From contig NZ_LMUX01000021.1 in NCBI RefSeq assembly GCF_009765705.1, positions 1,481,568 through 1,545,567 of the forward strand: a DNA stretch of 64,000 nucleotides. Reading direction: 5' to 3'. Below the pieces are notes generated by a model, which saw only the letters and a program-made list of their open reading frames with translations, searched no databases and was not told the origin of the DNA. A program made the translations under genes and the position numbers. The DNA comes from Burkholderia sp. L27(2015). GTDB taxonomy: Bacteria; Pseudomonadota; Gammaproteobacteria; Burkholderiales; Burkholderiaceae. Positions 34,986 to 44,183 of this stretch are shown here, in pieces; within the stretch, counting starts at the first letter, position 1, and each line of letters opens with the position of its first letter.

Positions 34986-36314
34986 ATGTTCAGGGTGATC
35001 GGATTGGTAGTGCTTGTTTTTATCGTGGTGGTCGGATTTCGACCGATCAAGTCGCTCTTTGAGGGAACAGTGACGACGCGCCGGCTCTTGCCGAAGGCAA
35101 CGACCATGGCTAAAACTGATCCGATCCGGCCGATTCCACCCGTGCGACCCAGTATTCAACGTCTGTTGCTCAAGCTGTTTGTTCCGTTGGCCTTCTGCTT
35201 AGCCTACACGGCCGCCGGCGCCCAGGACCTGTACTTTGCCGGGTTCTCTTTTGCGGGTGACAACATTCAGAATCGGCAACGTTATCCGGCAGCTGAAGCG
35301 CTGCAAAATGAAAAGGATAAGGACGGCGTCAACGTACTGGATGCAGCCCTCAGAAAGCAGCTAAAGGAGTTGACCCGTAGCGACATCACGCTGAAGTATG
35401 ACCTGGGCGACAGCGGCTCAGGCAACGCGACCGCCCTTGCTTTTGCGCTTGATCAGGAGAGCGTCGAAGATGACAAGATGGGATCGCAGGATCTATATAT
35501 CTATCGCGTCATCGCGAATGTGCTCGTCTTCGACTTTCAGACGAAGACGGTCGTGGCCGATTTTCCGGCCATGGTTCAGTACCAGGACCTGGGCGTGCCT
35601 GGGCGGACTGACGAAGAGAACCGTGCTGTTTTCAGAAGGATCTATCTGGAACCTGGCTTCGGCGCAAACATCTTCGCAGAATGGGTACGAAGGCTGTCGG
35701 TTACCCAGATCAACAAGAGCTATTCGTCTCATCTTGCAGTGCGAAGTGTCACTATCGCACCCGAAGCCGAAGCATTGGTGCCAGACGCCCTCAAGAAAAA
35801 CGACGCCTACGCGACGCAGGTGGCACAGACGTTCGAATACAGCCTCGCGTCCATACAAAATATCGGACTCCTTCCCTACACACCGGGGCAGGCGATCGCG
35901 GGGAAGATGGTCACACGCTTCGCGAATGGCGACAGTTACGACCTGACCTTGCCAAAACCGGACTTTACGATCGATATCCGCCTTCGAGCCTTCAGGACCG
36001 CGAAGGTGGAGACGAATGCGACCGACCAATATGTCTTCGGGTCCTTCATCACGTTGGAAGTTCAGCAGCCCGATCTACAAAAAATATACGTCAACGCAGA
36101 CTTCAAGAATTTGAATTATGTGGTGCTTGATAAGTCCGCCGCAATCTTGCCCGATCCTTGGCAGGGATATCAGACCAGTTTGCGGGAGTTGTTCAATGTG
36201 CTCGCCGAACAAATTTCCAAGCGCGATGCGCAAGCACTCGCAGAGATGACAAAAGCGCCGGACATCGATACGCAGTTAGCGGGGTTCAAAGAGGTGATCA
36301 AAAAATGCATGTAA
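34986..36314 (+). CDS. Exported or membrane-anchored protein of unknown family
   Basis: 442 residues from ATG 34986 (GGAG five bases upstream). Two hydrophobic segments occur: residues 4-18 (VIGLVVLVFIVVVGF) and 60-77, the latter followed by TAAGAQDLYFAG like a signal cleavage site. Starting instead at ATG 35106 would give a normal secreted protein, so the true start is open. The mature domain has GFSFAGDNIQNRQRYPAAE, a middle with VFDFQTKTVVADFPAMVQYQDLG and a C-terminal FITLEVQQPDLQKIYVNADF segment. No known domain recognised. It overlaps the next gene by 10 bases. Confidence 0.65.
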   Translation: MFRVIGLVVLVFIVVVGFRPIKSLFEGTVTTRRLLPKATTMAKTDPIRPIPPVRPSIQRLLLKLFVPLAFCLAYTAAGAQDLYFAGFSFAGDNIQNRQRYPAAEALQNEKDKDGVNVLDAALRKQLKELTRSDITLKYDLGDSGSGNATALAFALDQESVEDDKMGSQDLYIYRVIANVLVFDFQTKTVVADFPAMVQYQDLGVPGRTDEENRAVFRRIYLEPGFGANIFAEWVRRLSVTQINKSYSSHLAVRSVTIAPEAEALVPDALKKNDAYATQVAQTFEYSLASIQNIGLLPYTPGQAIAGKMVTRFANGDSYDLTLPKPDFTIDIRLRAFRTAKVETNATDQYVFGSFITLEVQQPDLQKIYVNADFKNLNYVVLDKSAAILPDPWQGYQTSLRELFNVLAEQISKRDAQALAEMTKAPDIDTQLAGFKEVIKKCM

Positions 36315-37432
36315 GCAAAAAGAACCGGCTTGTTATGTGCCGGAACATCGGGGCCGCGCTTGTGTTGTTGATGGCCGCATCCCAGACTGCGTTTGCCGGT
36401 GTTGCGCAAATTCGGGGGAAGGTCGTCGTCCCCTATTCGACAGGCCTTTTCGCCGGCACGCCCGATGCATCGTCCAACGCCGCAGCACTCCATGCGGCAA
36501 AGCTGGCCGCATGGGATTTATATACGGCCAGGTTCAATGACGCGAAGATGAAGATCTACCTGGTGAACAAGGAAAAATTCGTCGGAAATATCGATGAATT
36601 CGTAAAAAATCTGGCGATCGTCGACCAGCAGGTCGACGCGGGAACTCATACGCTGAACATGGTCGTGCGGGCCGAGGTTAACGAAACGGCGGTCGATTCG
36701 ATTCTGGATTCGACGTCGGTCGCATCCCGACAGGGTACAGGGTCAGGAAGTACGCTCGTCTTCCTCTTTTTGGCCCGGGAAGCGACGAAGGCGAAGACGT
36801 TTGACCCGCGGGTCGCCAAGGTCACAAAAATTGACTCCTCGAAAGCGTCCATGGAGAAAGCCGTCGACTCCGACGACACCGAGGCAAGCGGCAGCAAGAA
36901 CTCGGACATCGAAGAAACGACGTACGGCGGCTCAGTCGAGCGAAAGCGATCGCTGGTCACTTATGAAGTGACTAGTCCGGAGGACGTCACGGCTGCGATG
37001 AGCGACGTGCTCGACACGTCAGGGTTCGAGGTCGCCTCTTATGACGATGTCGCGACCAACTGCGGAGGCGTCGACCGGTCGATTGTCATGAAGGAGTTCA
37101 GTGCGAGCGACGATATGAGCCCGCAAACACGTCGTTCGGTCATTAACGCTTCGCGGCAGTGTGGAGCTTTCCTGTTCGCAACGGGCACGATCGATGTCGG
37201 TGTTCAGGACACGGATCCCGTGTCCGGCAACAAGCGTGTGTATGTCTCGGTGCGCGGGCAGGTTTGGGATATCAGGCAAATGTTGCCGAGAAAGGTGGCC
37301 TCGGTCGGCCCGGTTCAGTTTGCTGGGCTGGGCCCGGACGATGACGTCGCAACCCGCAATGCTCTGAACCTTGCAAGCAGGGCGGCCGCCAAGGCATTGG
37401 TCGACCAGCTCAATGCAAAGCAGATTCACTAA
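36305..37432 (+). CDS. Exported protein with FlgT-N-like start
   Basis: 375 residues from ATG 36305, overlapping the previous stop. Signal peptide GAALVLLMAASQTAFAG. Residues 32-130 (VAQIRGKVVVPYSTG, AAWDLYTARFNDAKM, NIDEFVKNLAIVDQQVD, LNMVVRAEVNETAVD) follow the FlgT N-terminal/LPP20 pattern. A polar linker (DSDDTEASGSKNSDIEE) leads to a second domain, residues 215-375. That domain is CsgG/TolB-N-like in outline: a paired VTSPEDVTAAMSDVLDTSGFEVASYDDV block, then QCGAFLFATGTIDVGV. Probably periplasmic partner of the 32598 protein. Confidence 0.65.
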   Translation: MHVSKKNRLVMCRNIGAALVLLMAASQTAFAGVAQIRGKVVVPYSTGLFAGTPDASSNAAALHAAKLAAWDLYTARFNDAKMKIYLVNKEKFVGNIDEFVKNLAIVDQQVDAGTHTLNMVVRAEVNETAVDSILDSTSVASRQGTGSGSTLVFLFLAREATKAKTFDPRVAKVTKIDSSKASMEKAVDSDDTEASGSKNSDIEETTYGGSVERKRSLVTYEVTSPEDVTAAMSDVLDTSGFEVASYDDVATNCGGVDRSIVMKEFSASDDMSPQTRRSVINASRQCGAFLFATGTIDVGVQDTDPVSGNKRVYVSVRGQVWDIRQMLPRKVASVGPVQFAGLGPDDDVATRNALNLASRAAAKALVDQLNAKQIH

Positions 37433-37456
37433 TAATATTTTCACCAAGGAGAATTC

Positions 37457-38128
37457 ATGAAGCTACGAGTCATTTCCACAGCGGTTGTATTGATTTCGGC
37501 CGCAATCTATGCCGCGCCTTCGATGGCATTCGGCCTCCCGTCGATCCCTGGTATTGGCGGTAGCGGCGGCTCCAGTACGAGTGTGGACGTCGGTTCGCTC
37601 ACGAAACAGCAGTCAGACCTGTTGGTGACGATGTCCGCATCGCTTCTTAATCTGTCCAATGCGCAGAGCATCATGGCGGATGCACTGGATTTGAAGGAGC
37701 AGGCCGCCATCGCGAAGAGCAACGCGGACAAGCTTTCTGCCGGTAACCTCACAGGTAAGGACGATACGGCGAAATTCGTAGAGAGCAGCCTCTCGGTCAA
37801 CAAAGCAATCGCGGACAAGATGGCGAAGGGCGAGGCTTTGAGCAGCGATAGCAAGGCGAAGTTCGCGACGTCGCTGTTGCCGTATGGTCAAGGCTCCGTT
37901 GGTATGGTCGCTGCGGCGCAAAAGGCGGCAGGCGCCGCCCAGTCGCTCACGCACACGACTGATCCGACGGTACTGTTCAAGCTGGGCAGCCTGCTTTATG
38001 TAGCGCAGGAGGCGCCAGCGCTGATTTCGTCGTTCGGCGGCGCTACGAGTCACATCATCAGCTTTGCAAGCGCTCAGGGAATTGATACGTCAGCGCTGAA
38101 GACTGCTGCTGCGAAGCTCGGAGACTGA
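37457..38128 (+). CDS. Exported helical protein, last gene of the operon
   Basis: 223 residues. Signal peptide VVLISAAIYAAPSMAF. After a Gly/Ser-rich segment, residues 45-223 are predicted largely helical and Ala/Ser/Lys-rich with little aromatic content (QSDLLVTMSASLLNLSNAQS, KSNADKLSAGNLTGKDD). The profile suits a soluble periplasmic or secreted component. AAGGAG lies ten bases before ATG, the best ribosome-binding site of the operon, so it may be the most abundant product. No family recognised. Confidence 0.65.
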   Translation: MKLRVISTAVVLISAAIYAAPSMAFGLPSIPGIGGSGGSSTSVDVGSLTKQQSDLLVTMSASLLNLSNAQSIMADALDLKEQAAIAKSNADKLSAGNLTGKDDTAKFVESSLSVNKAIADKMAKGEALSSDSKAKFATSLLPYGQGSVGMVAAAQKAAGAAQSLTHTTDPTVLFKLGSLLYVAQEAPALISSFGGATSHIISFASAQGIDTSALKTAAAKLGD

Positions 38129-38144
38129 GGGCGTTGACTGTATT

Positions 38145-38173
38145 CCGCTCGCAAGGCTAAGCCTTGTGAGCGG
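38145..38173 (+). terminator. Strong hairpin after the six-gene exported-protein operon
   Basis: CCGCTCGCAAGGC (38145-38157) pairs with GCCTTGTGAGCGG (38161-38173): 12 Watson-Crick pairs and one G-U, loop TAA. It begins 17 bases after the stop. No T-run follows, so termination may be partial. Confidence 0.5.
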
Positions 38174-38824
38174 ATCGCCGGAAAAAGAATTGGACAGAAC
38201 AACCTGGGGTCACTAGGTGTTCGGTAGGCAAGGAACAACACCTGATCAGGTTATTTCGGCAGAAACGTGGATGAGGTTTCCGTCGACATTCGCACACACC
38301 TGCAGTGGCGAAAGCACGTATCTCCGCGATGGCGGATGAACTGCCACGCGACTCAACGACATGAATGGCCGCTGCGCTGTGGAAGCTGCCGATCAGATGG
38401 TGTCTGGTCCAGCGTCTGCAGCGGGTCGAACGGGCATGGTCGAGATCCGTCTGCAAACGGCCATGAGCAGCCTGTCGCCATCGCAGTCATGGGGCCGTTC
38501 AAGCGGCTGCTTCGTGCCAAAAAGCAGACACTCCACGCCAACTTGCAATGGACCGGACATCCATCGGGTGCTCAAGGCCGCAAGGTATCGCCGGAGATCC
38601 TAAATCGGACGAAAACTCCCGTCTCATTGACGTCATATCTATCAAATCCGAAATTCGGCCAGATTTATCTCAGCATAAACTGGTGTTCTCCATTCAACAA
38701 AATTTCTTAGGCACTGCTTTAAAAAAAGAAATTTTGCAAAAAACAGCGATTTCGATATTTTTAATTCTTATGCAGATATAATTCGTTACCAAAAATAATA
38801 GGTCCACATGAGACTGATGGCTAA
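38174..38824. other. Upstream region of tpsA
   Basis: 650 bases. The left half has ordinary composition without a convincing gene; 38640-38800 is strongly AT-rich with A- and T-runs. It ends in TATAAT at 38777-38782, a candidate -10 box 42 bases before the tpsA start. No matching -35 at normal spacing is clear. The six-gene operon and tpsA may therefore be separately transcribed. Confidence 0.45.
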
Positions 38825-41800
38825 ATGAATCATATCTATCGTCTTGTGTGGAGTCGTGTCGCCAATAGCTGGGTCGCTGTGGCGGAAACAGCCTGTGGCA
38901 AAGCCAAAAGCAAAAGCCGTGTTCGTAAGCTGACTGCAGCCTCGCTCTCAGTAACCGCAGTTGTATTCTCCCTGTCGCCGCCGGCCTACGCGGCCAACGC
39001 CTCCAATGCCTCGATTGCCGCCGGCAATGGCACTGCTACAGTGGCAACGGTCGGGACGACGACCACCATCAATCAGACCAGCCAGCGCGCGGTGATTGAC
39101 TGGACCAAATTGTCGACCGCGTCGAACGAAGCCCTGGTATTCAATCAACCGAATGCGTCCGCTATTGCCCTGAACCGTATCACCGGCACCAGCCCCAGTA
39201 TCTTTATGGGCAGTCTGAGCGCCAACGGCCAGGTCTACATCCTCAATCCGAACGGTGTCGTGTTCGGTGCCGACTCCCAAGTCAATGTCGGTGGTCTGGT
39301 GGCCTCGACAATGCGCATGGATGCCAACGCCTTTATGAACGGCAGCGCAACGTTTACGAGCGATTCGACCGCGACTGGCAGCGTTGTCAATAAAGGTACG
39401 CTCACTGCCGCCGACGGCGGCTACATCGCGTTGCTGGGCGGCTCGGTGCGCAACGAAGGCACGATCATCGCTCGCCTAGGCACGGTTGCGCTGGGTGCAG
39501 GGAGCAACATCACCCTGACGTTCAGTGGCAACAGCCTGGTACACATGCAAGTCGACCAGAGCGTACTGGCCACACTGGCGAAAAATGGCGGTCTGATACA
39601 GGCCGATGGTGGCTTGGTGATGATGACGGCTGGCGCGGCAAATTCGCTGCTGGCGTCCGTGGTCAACAACACCGGTACCATCGAAGCGCGCACGATTCAA
39701 AATCACAATGGCGTTATCACGCTGCTAGGCGGCATGGAAGCCGGCTCCGTGAACGTCGGTGGCACGCTCGATGCCTCGGCGACTAACGGTGGCAACGGCG
39801 GTGCGATTGAAACGAGCGCAGCCACGGTAAACGTTGCCAAGGGCGCCGTCATCAACACGCAGGCACCGCAAGGATTGATGGGCTCGTGGTTGATCGATCC
39901 GACCGACTTTACCGTCGCCGCCAGCGGTGGCAACATCACCGGCGCAGCATTGTCGGCCGAGCTGGGTCTCACCAACATGACCATCGACACCGTCCATACG
40001 ACGGGTAGTGGCGCGGGTGACATCAATGTCAACGACGCCGTCAACTGGAGTTCTAACAGCGCCAACGCCAGCAGCAATACCCTGACGTTGAATGCCGCCA
40101 ACAACATTAATATCAATGCGCCGATCACCTGGGGCGTTAGCGGCACGCCAGGTAACGCCACCACTACCGGCGCGCTGGTCTTGAATGCCGGTAACGACAT
40201 CAATATCGGGGCTGCGGTGAATGCCTTCTGGCGCGCACCGCTGACCATGAATACCGGGCCGGTCACCAGCACTAATCCCAGCACAGTCAACGTCAACCTC
40301 CTTCCGAATGCCGGTGGCTTTGCGGGTGCGGTGAATTTCTATTCAGATGCGGGCGTCACTGCGGCTGGCGGCACCGGTCTGCTGACGGTCAACGGCAATA
40401 ACTACACCGTCATCTCCGATGTAACGCCAGGCTCGGGTGTCGGCGTCGCGGGCGATACGGGTACCGACAGCTTGCAAGGCATCCAAAATAACCAGAGCGG
40501 CTACTACGCGCTGGGCAGCAACATCGATGCCAGCGCCACAGCGTCCTGGAACGGTGGCACAGGATTTAATCCGATCTCGAATTTCCTGGGCGTTTTTGAT
40601 GGGCTGGGGCATACCATAGGTGGTGTCGCCATTAGCTCTGGAAACTATAGCGTCGGCCTGTTTGGCGTCAACTTAGGCACGGTGCGCAATGTCGGGATGG
40701 TTAACGCCAGCGTCTCTGGCGGGATGTTCGACGGTGCACTGGTCGGGAATAATTATGGTCAGGTCATTGGCGGTATCTTGGTCAAAGGCATTGTCAGTAA
40801 TAGCTACGCGACAGGCGCTGTCAGCGGCATCAATGAAGTCGGCGGGCTGGTCGGCTCAAGCCAAGGCACCGTCGCCAATAGTTACGCCAACGTTTCCGTC
40901 AGAGGCGGAAACAATTTGTGTGGCAACACTTGCGGCGTTGGCGGTCTGGTGGGCTCCAACTTCAATGCAGTCCAGAACAGCTACGCCATCGGCAACGTCC
41001 TCTCCACCGAGGATGCAGGCGGATTGGTGGGAAGCAACTTCGCTGGCACCATCAGCAACAGCTATGCTACTGGCACTGTATTTAGCCGCGGGATAGCCAC
41101 CGGTGGCCTTGTCGGGTATGGCAATCAATTGGCCTCAATCGACCACAGCTATGCTACGGGTACCGTGTCCGGGTCGGGAGATTTGGGCGGCTTAGTGGGA
41201 TTAAACACTGGCGCGATCGGCAATAGTTATGCTACCGGCAATTTGATTTTCGCTTATGGCGTCATCTCAGGCACAATCGTCGGCGGCCTGGCAGGGTTCA
41301 ACAATGCCCAGATCAGTAATAGCTACGCCACGGGGGCTGTTTTCGGTACCGATAAAGTCGGCGGCCTGATTGGGTGGAACACCGGTACGATCGACAACAG
41401 CTATGCAACCGGCGCCGTGAGTGGGAGCACCAACGTCGGTGGGCTAGTGGGACAGAACTCAATCGAGACGGTCGGTGTCGCGTTGATCAATAATAGTTAC
41501 GCCACCGGCGCCGTCACTGGCACTACCAGCGCCAGTACTGGTGCACTGGTAGGCTCATCAGATACTTCGTTGGTCCAAAACAGCTTCTATGCCAGTGACG
41601 CGAATCCTGGGCTAACCGGCATTGGCGGCGCGGCCGATGTCGGCGGTACCGTATGGGGCATGAATACGGCGGCGATGGAGAATTCAGCCAACTTCACCAG
41701 CGCGACCGGCACATCCTCCGTGACCGACCACAGCGGCAACGGCGGTGTTAATCCTGGTTGGGATTTCCCCGGGGCCGGCAATGGCGCGGGGTCGACATGG

Positions 41801-42397
41801 TTCATGTATAACGGCTTCACCACGCCACTGTTGCAGGCTTTCCTGAAACCGTTGACGATCACTGCAAACAGCGTGAGCAAGCAATACGACGGCACAGCGT
41901 ATAGCGGCAATAACGGCGTCACATATTCTGTTACGCCTGACTTGTCCTTATTGTTAGGAACACTGAGTTATGGCGGCTCGGCGCAGGGCGCAGTGAATAT
42001 CGGTAGTTATGCTATTACACCGAGTGGTTTCTATTCCACCGGTCAGCAGGGCTACATGATCACCTTTGTCAACGGCAGTTTGTCGATCAACCCCGTGCAG
42101 TCCACGACGAATACCAATACGACGACGGGTACGGGGTCGAGTGCATCGACTACGGCTGGGCAGGGGGTGGGGTCGAGTGCATCGACTACAGCTGGGCAGG
42201 GGGTGGCATTGAGTGCATCGACTACAGCTGGGCAGGTGGTGGCATCGGTCCTGTCCGACCAAAGCCGCAGCAATCAAGCGAATTCTTCCGACACTTTACC
42301 TAGCCAGACTAATGGTGCCGCTGCCGGGGGCGTCGTCACCATCAATTTGGGAGGCAACGGATCCACGCTACAAATCCAGAGCGACAGTGGCAGTTAG
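38825..42397 (+). CDS. Two-partner secretion exoprotein (TpsA, filamentous haemagglutinin-type adhesin) with GLUG and MBG repeats
   Basis: 1190 residues. Residues 1-25 (MNHIYRLVWSRVANSWVAVAE) are the extended signal peptide region of type V secretion; cleavage is likely after A56 (PPAYA). The TPS domain follows to about residue 290, with LVFNQPNAS, ALNRITG, ILNPNGVVFG and ADGGYIALLGG. Residues about 595-930 hold many GLUG-type repeats built on GGLVG...NSYATGxV. Near 1008-1090 is an MBG-like unit (LTITANSVSKQYDGTAYSG), then a Ser/Thr/Gly tail with three 12-residue repeats. It forms a secreted beta-helix, anchored or released through TpsB. A mini-frame (38808-38828) overlaps the start as ATGA, suggesting coupling. 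Confidence 0.92.
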   Translation: MNHIYRLVWSRVANSWVAVAETACGKAKSKSRVRKLTAASLSVTAVVFSLSPPAYAANASNASIAAGNGTATVATVGTTTTINQTSQRAVIDWTKLSTASNEALVFNQPNASAIALNRITGTSPSIFMGSLSANGQVYILNPNGVVFGADSQVNVGGLVASTMRMDANAFMNGSATFTSDSTATGSVVNKGTLTAADGGYIALLGGSVRNEGTIIARLGTVALGAGSNITLTFSGNSLVHMQVDQSVLATLAKNGGLIQADGGLVMMTAGAANSLLASVVNNTGTIEARTIQNHNGVITLLGGMEAGSVNVGGTLDASATNGGNGGAIETSAATVNVAKGAVINTQAPQGLMGSWLIDPTDFTVAASGGNITGAALSAELGLTNMTIDTVHTTGSGAGDINVNDAVNWSSNSANASSNTLTLNAANNININAPITWGVSGTPGNATTTGALVLNAGNDINIGAAVNAFWRAPLTMNTGPVTSTNPSTVNVNLLPNAGGFAGAVNFYSDAGVTAAGGTGLLTVNGNNYTVISDVTPGSGVGVAGDTGTDSLQGIQNNQSGYYALGSNIDASATASWNGGTGFNPISNFLGVFDGLGHTIGGVAISSGNYSVGLFGVNLGTVRNVGMVNASVSGGMFDGALVGNNYGQVIGGILVKGIVSNSYATGAVSGINEVGGLVGSSQGTVANSYANVSVRGGNNLCGNTCGVGGLVGSNFNAVQNSYAIGNVLSTEDAGGLVGSNFAGTISNSYATGTVFSRGIATGGLVGYGNQLASIDHSYATGTVSGSGDLGGLVGLNTGAIGNSYATGNLIFAYGVISGTIVGGLAGFNNAQISNSYATGAVFGTDKVGGLIGWNTGTIDNSYATGAVSGSTNVGGLVGQNSIETVGVALINNSYATGAVTGTTSASTGALVGSSDTSLVQNSFYASDANPGLTGIGGAADVGGTVWGMNTAAMENSANFTSATGTSSVTDHSGNGGVNPGWDFPGAGNGAGSTWFMYNGFTTPLLQAFLKPLTITANSVSKQYDGTAYSGNNGVTYSVTPDLSLLLGTLSYGGSAQGAVNIGSYAITPSGFYSTGQQGYMITFVNGSLSINPVQSTTNTNTTTGTGSSASTTAGQGVGSSASTTAGQGVALSASTTAGQVVASVLSDQSRSNQANSSDTLPSQTNGAAAGGVVTINLGGNGSTLQIQSDSGS
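42139..42246 (+). repeat. Three tandem 36-bp repeats in the tpsA 3' end
   Basis: Copies begin at 42139, 42175 and 42211 with GAGTGCATCGACTAC and differ at only a few bases. Each encodes a 12-residue Ser-Ala-Ser-Thr-Thr-Ala-Gly-Gln-x-Val unit. In-frame length makes copy-number change harmless to the frame. Confidence 0.9.
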
Positions 42398-42430
42398 CCG
42401 GTCGACGACTACCCATAAAAAGAGTTTGTC

Positions 42431-44152
42431 TTGAAACAATCCATTTTGTCGCAGGCGTCTCTGGCGCCAAGACCGTTACGCTTGCCATTGTTGATCGCGA
42501 TGCTGTGCATCGGCGTCTTGCCGACATTGCCCGCACGCGCCGCCGGTCCGGTTATCCCTGGCGCCGGCACTGTCCTGCAACAGGTAGAACCGGTCACGCC
42601 GCTCGCGCCGCCTTCCAACGATACCGGGCTGCACATCCAGCAGCCCCCATCCAGCGCGTTGCCGGCCAGCATAGCAATCCGCATCGAACACATCGAGATC
42701 GTCGGCAACAGCAAAATCGATGCGCCGACCCTGCACGCACTCGTCACCGATGCAGAAGGCCGAGACCTGAACCTGACGCAGATCGGCGAGCTGGCCGCGC
42801 GCATCACCGCCTACTACCGCGCCCACGGCTTTCCGCTGGCGCGCGCCATCATCCCGGCGCAGACCATGCAAGCCGGGGTGGTGCGTATCGAGGTGATCGA
42901 GGCGCGTTACGGCAAGATCACGCTGAACAATCGCAGCCGCGTCAGCGATCGTTTGCTGCAGGCTACGCTCGATAAGTTGTACAGCGGTGAGGTAGTCAGT
43001 CAGGACGAGTTGAATCGCTGCCTGCTGTTGCTTGCGGATATCCCGGGGCTGGCCATTGATGCGACCATGAAGACCGGGGGGCAAGCCGGCACCTCTGACT
43101 TGCAAGTCAACGCCAGATCGACACCGATGGCGACCGGCAGCGTCACCGTGGACAACGGTGGCGATGCTTATACCGGTCGCACACGAGTGGGGGCGAACGC
43201 GAATGTCTTCGATTTGCTGCATCAAGGTGATGTGCTCAGTGTCAATGGCCTGACAGCGGGCAACGGCCTGACATATGGGCGTCTGTCCTATGACGCGCTG
43301 CTCAATGGCAACGGTACGCGCCTGGGCGGCGCTTATTCGACGTTGGACTACAGGCTCAAGGGCGCGCTGTCGGCTCTCGATGCCACAGGTAGCGCCCAGG
43401 TCGCCAGCCTGTGGCTCAAGCAGCCGCTGATCCGTAGCCTCGGCTTGAATCTCTATGGCCAGCTGGAATACGACCACCTACAACTGAATGACAATATTCA
43501 AGCCGTCGGCATTCAGAATGATCGTCATCTGGACAATCTGACCGGGAGCGTATCGGGCAATGTGCGCGACGGCATGCTGGCGGGCGCAGTCACCGCCTGG
43601 AATGTAGGCTGGACTTATGGCCATGTCGGCTTCAATGACGCGGCGACGCAGGCCATCGATGCGGTTACCACGCACACGCAGGGCGACTTCTCCAAGCTCG
43701 GTGTGAATCTGGTACGTTTCCAGAGTCTGGGGGACTACGATGCTTTGTATTTCAACCTGAACGGCCAATGGGCCTCGGGCAATCTGGATGCCTCACAGCA
43801 ACTCGTGGTGGGTGGCCCGAACTCAGTGCGAGCCTATGACAACGGCATCATCTCGGGCGATGTGGGTTATACGTTGACGAGCGAGTACCGGCATACCCTT
43901 GCACAATCGTGGCATGGCCAGTGGCAGGCGATTGCTTTTTTCGACGCAGCCCATTTAGAGGTGAATCGTGCCACGTTCTCAACGGGCGCCAATACTGCGA
44001 ATCTGGCCGGTGCCGGGATCGGCCTGAACTGGAGCGGCCCGGATCAGTTGGCCGCCAGCTTTTCGCTGGCCGTACCGGTTGGTGCTACACCGGCACAGAT
44101 CAGCGATCGCTCCACGTTGCACGCCTGGCTGCTATTGAGCAAGGGGTTTTAA
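42431..44152 (+). CDS. TpsB outer-membrane transporter (ShlB/FhaC/HecB family)
   Basis: 573 residues from a TTG at 42431, 33 bases after the tpsA stop. Signal peptide LPLLIAMLCIGVLPTLPARAAG. Two POTRA domains (residues 80-155 with IRIEHIEIVGNSKIDAPTLHALV, and 155-225 with IEARYGKITLNNRSRVSD) lead into a barrel from about 230 (GSVTVDNGGDAYTGRTRVG). The loop motif equivalent to VRGY of FhaC reads SVRAYDNG near residue 463. The C terminus ends LLLSKGF, with the usual terminal Phe. It exports the adjacent TpsA. Pro-rich linker between signal and POTRA 1. Confidence 0.93.
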   Translation: MKQSILSQASLAPRPLRLPLLIAMLCIGVLPTLPARAAGPVIPGAGTVLQQVEPVTPLAPPSNDTGLHIQQPPSSALPASIAIRIEHIEIVGNSKIDAPTLHALVTDAEGRDLNLTQIGELAARITAYYRAHGFPLARAIIPAQTMQAGVVRIEVIEARYGKITLNNRSRVSDRLLQATLDKLYSGEVVSQDELNRCLLLLADIPGLAIDATMKTGGQAGTSDLQVNARSTPMATGSVTVDNGGDAYTGRTRVGANANVFDLLHQGDVLSVNGLTAGNGLTYGRLSYDALLNGNGTRLGGAYSTLDYRLKGALSALDATGSAQVASLWLKQPLIRSLGLNLYGQLEYDHLQLNDNIQAVGIQNDRHLDNLTGSVSGNVRDGMLAGAVTAWNVGWTYGHVGFNDAATQAIDAVTTHTQGDFSKLGVNLVRFQSLGDYDALYFNLNGQWASGNLDASQQLVVGGPNSVRAYDNGIISGDVGYTLTSEYRHTLAQSWHGQWQAIAFFDAAHLEVNRATFSTGANTANLAGAGIGLNWSGPDQLAASFSLAVPVGATPAQISDRSTLHAWLLLSKGF

Positions 44153-44183
44153 CAATCGGGTGTGGGGTTTCCGTCGGTGCGAG

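Noticed and set aside
38267..38710. 147-codon plus-strand frame between the exported-protein operon and tpsA
   Set aside because: Rich in Arg, His, Cys and Trp with no signal or domain pattern; overlapping frames on both strands look equally random.
42139..42246. Regular direct repeats considered as a CRISPR array
   Set aside because: No unique spacers; the repeats are in-frame protein repeats of tpsA.
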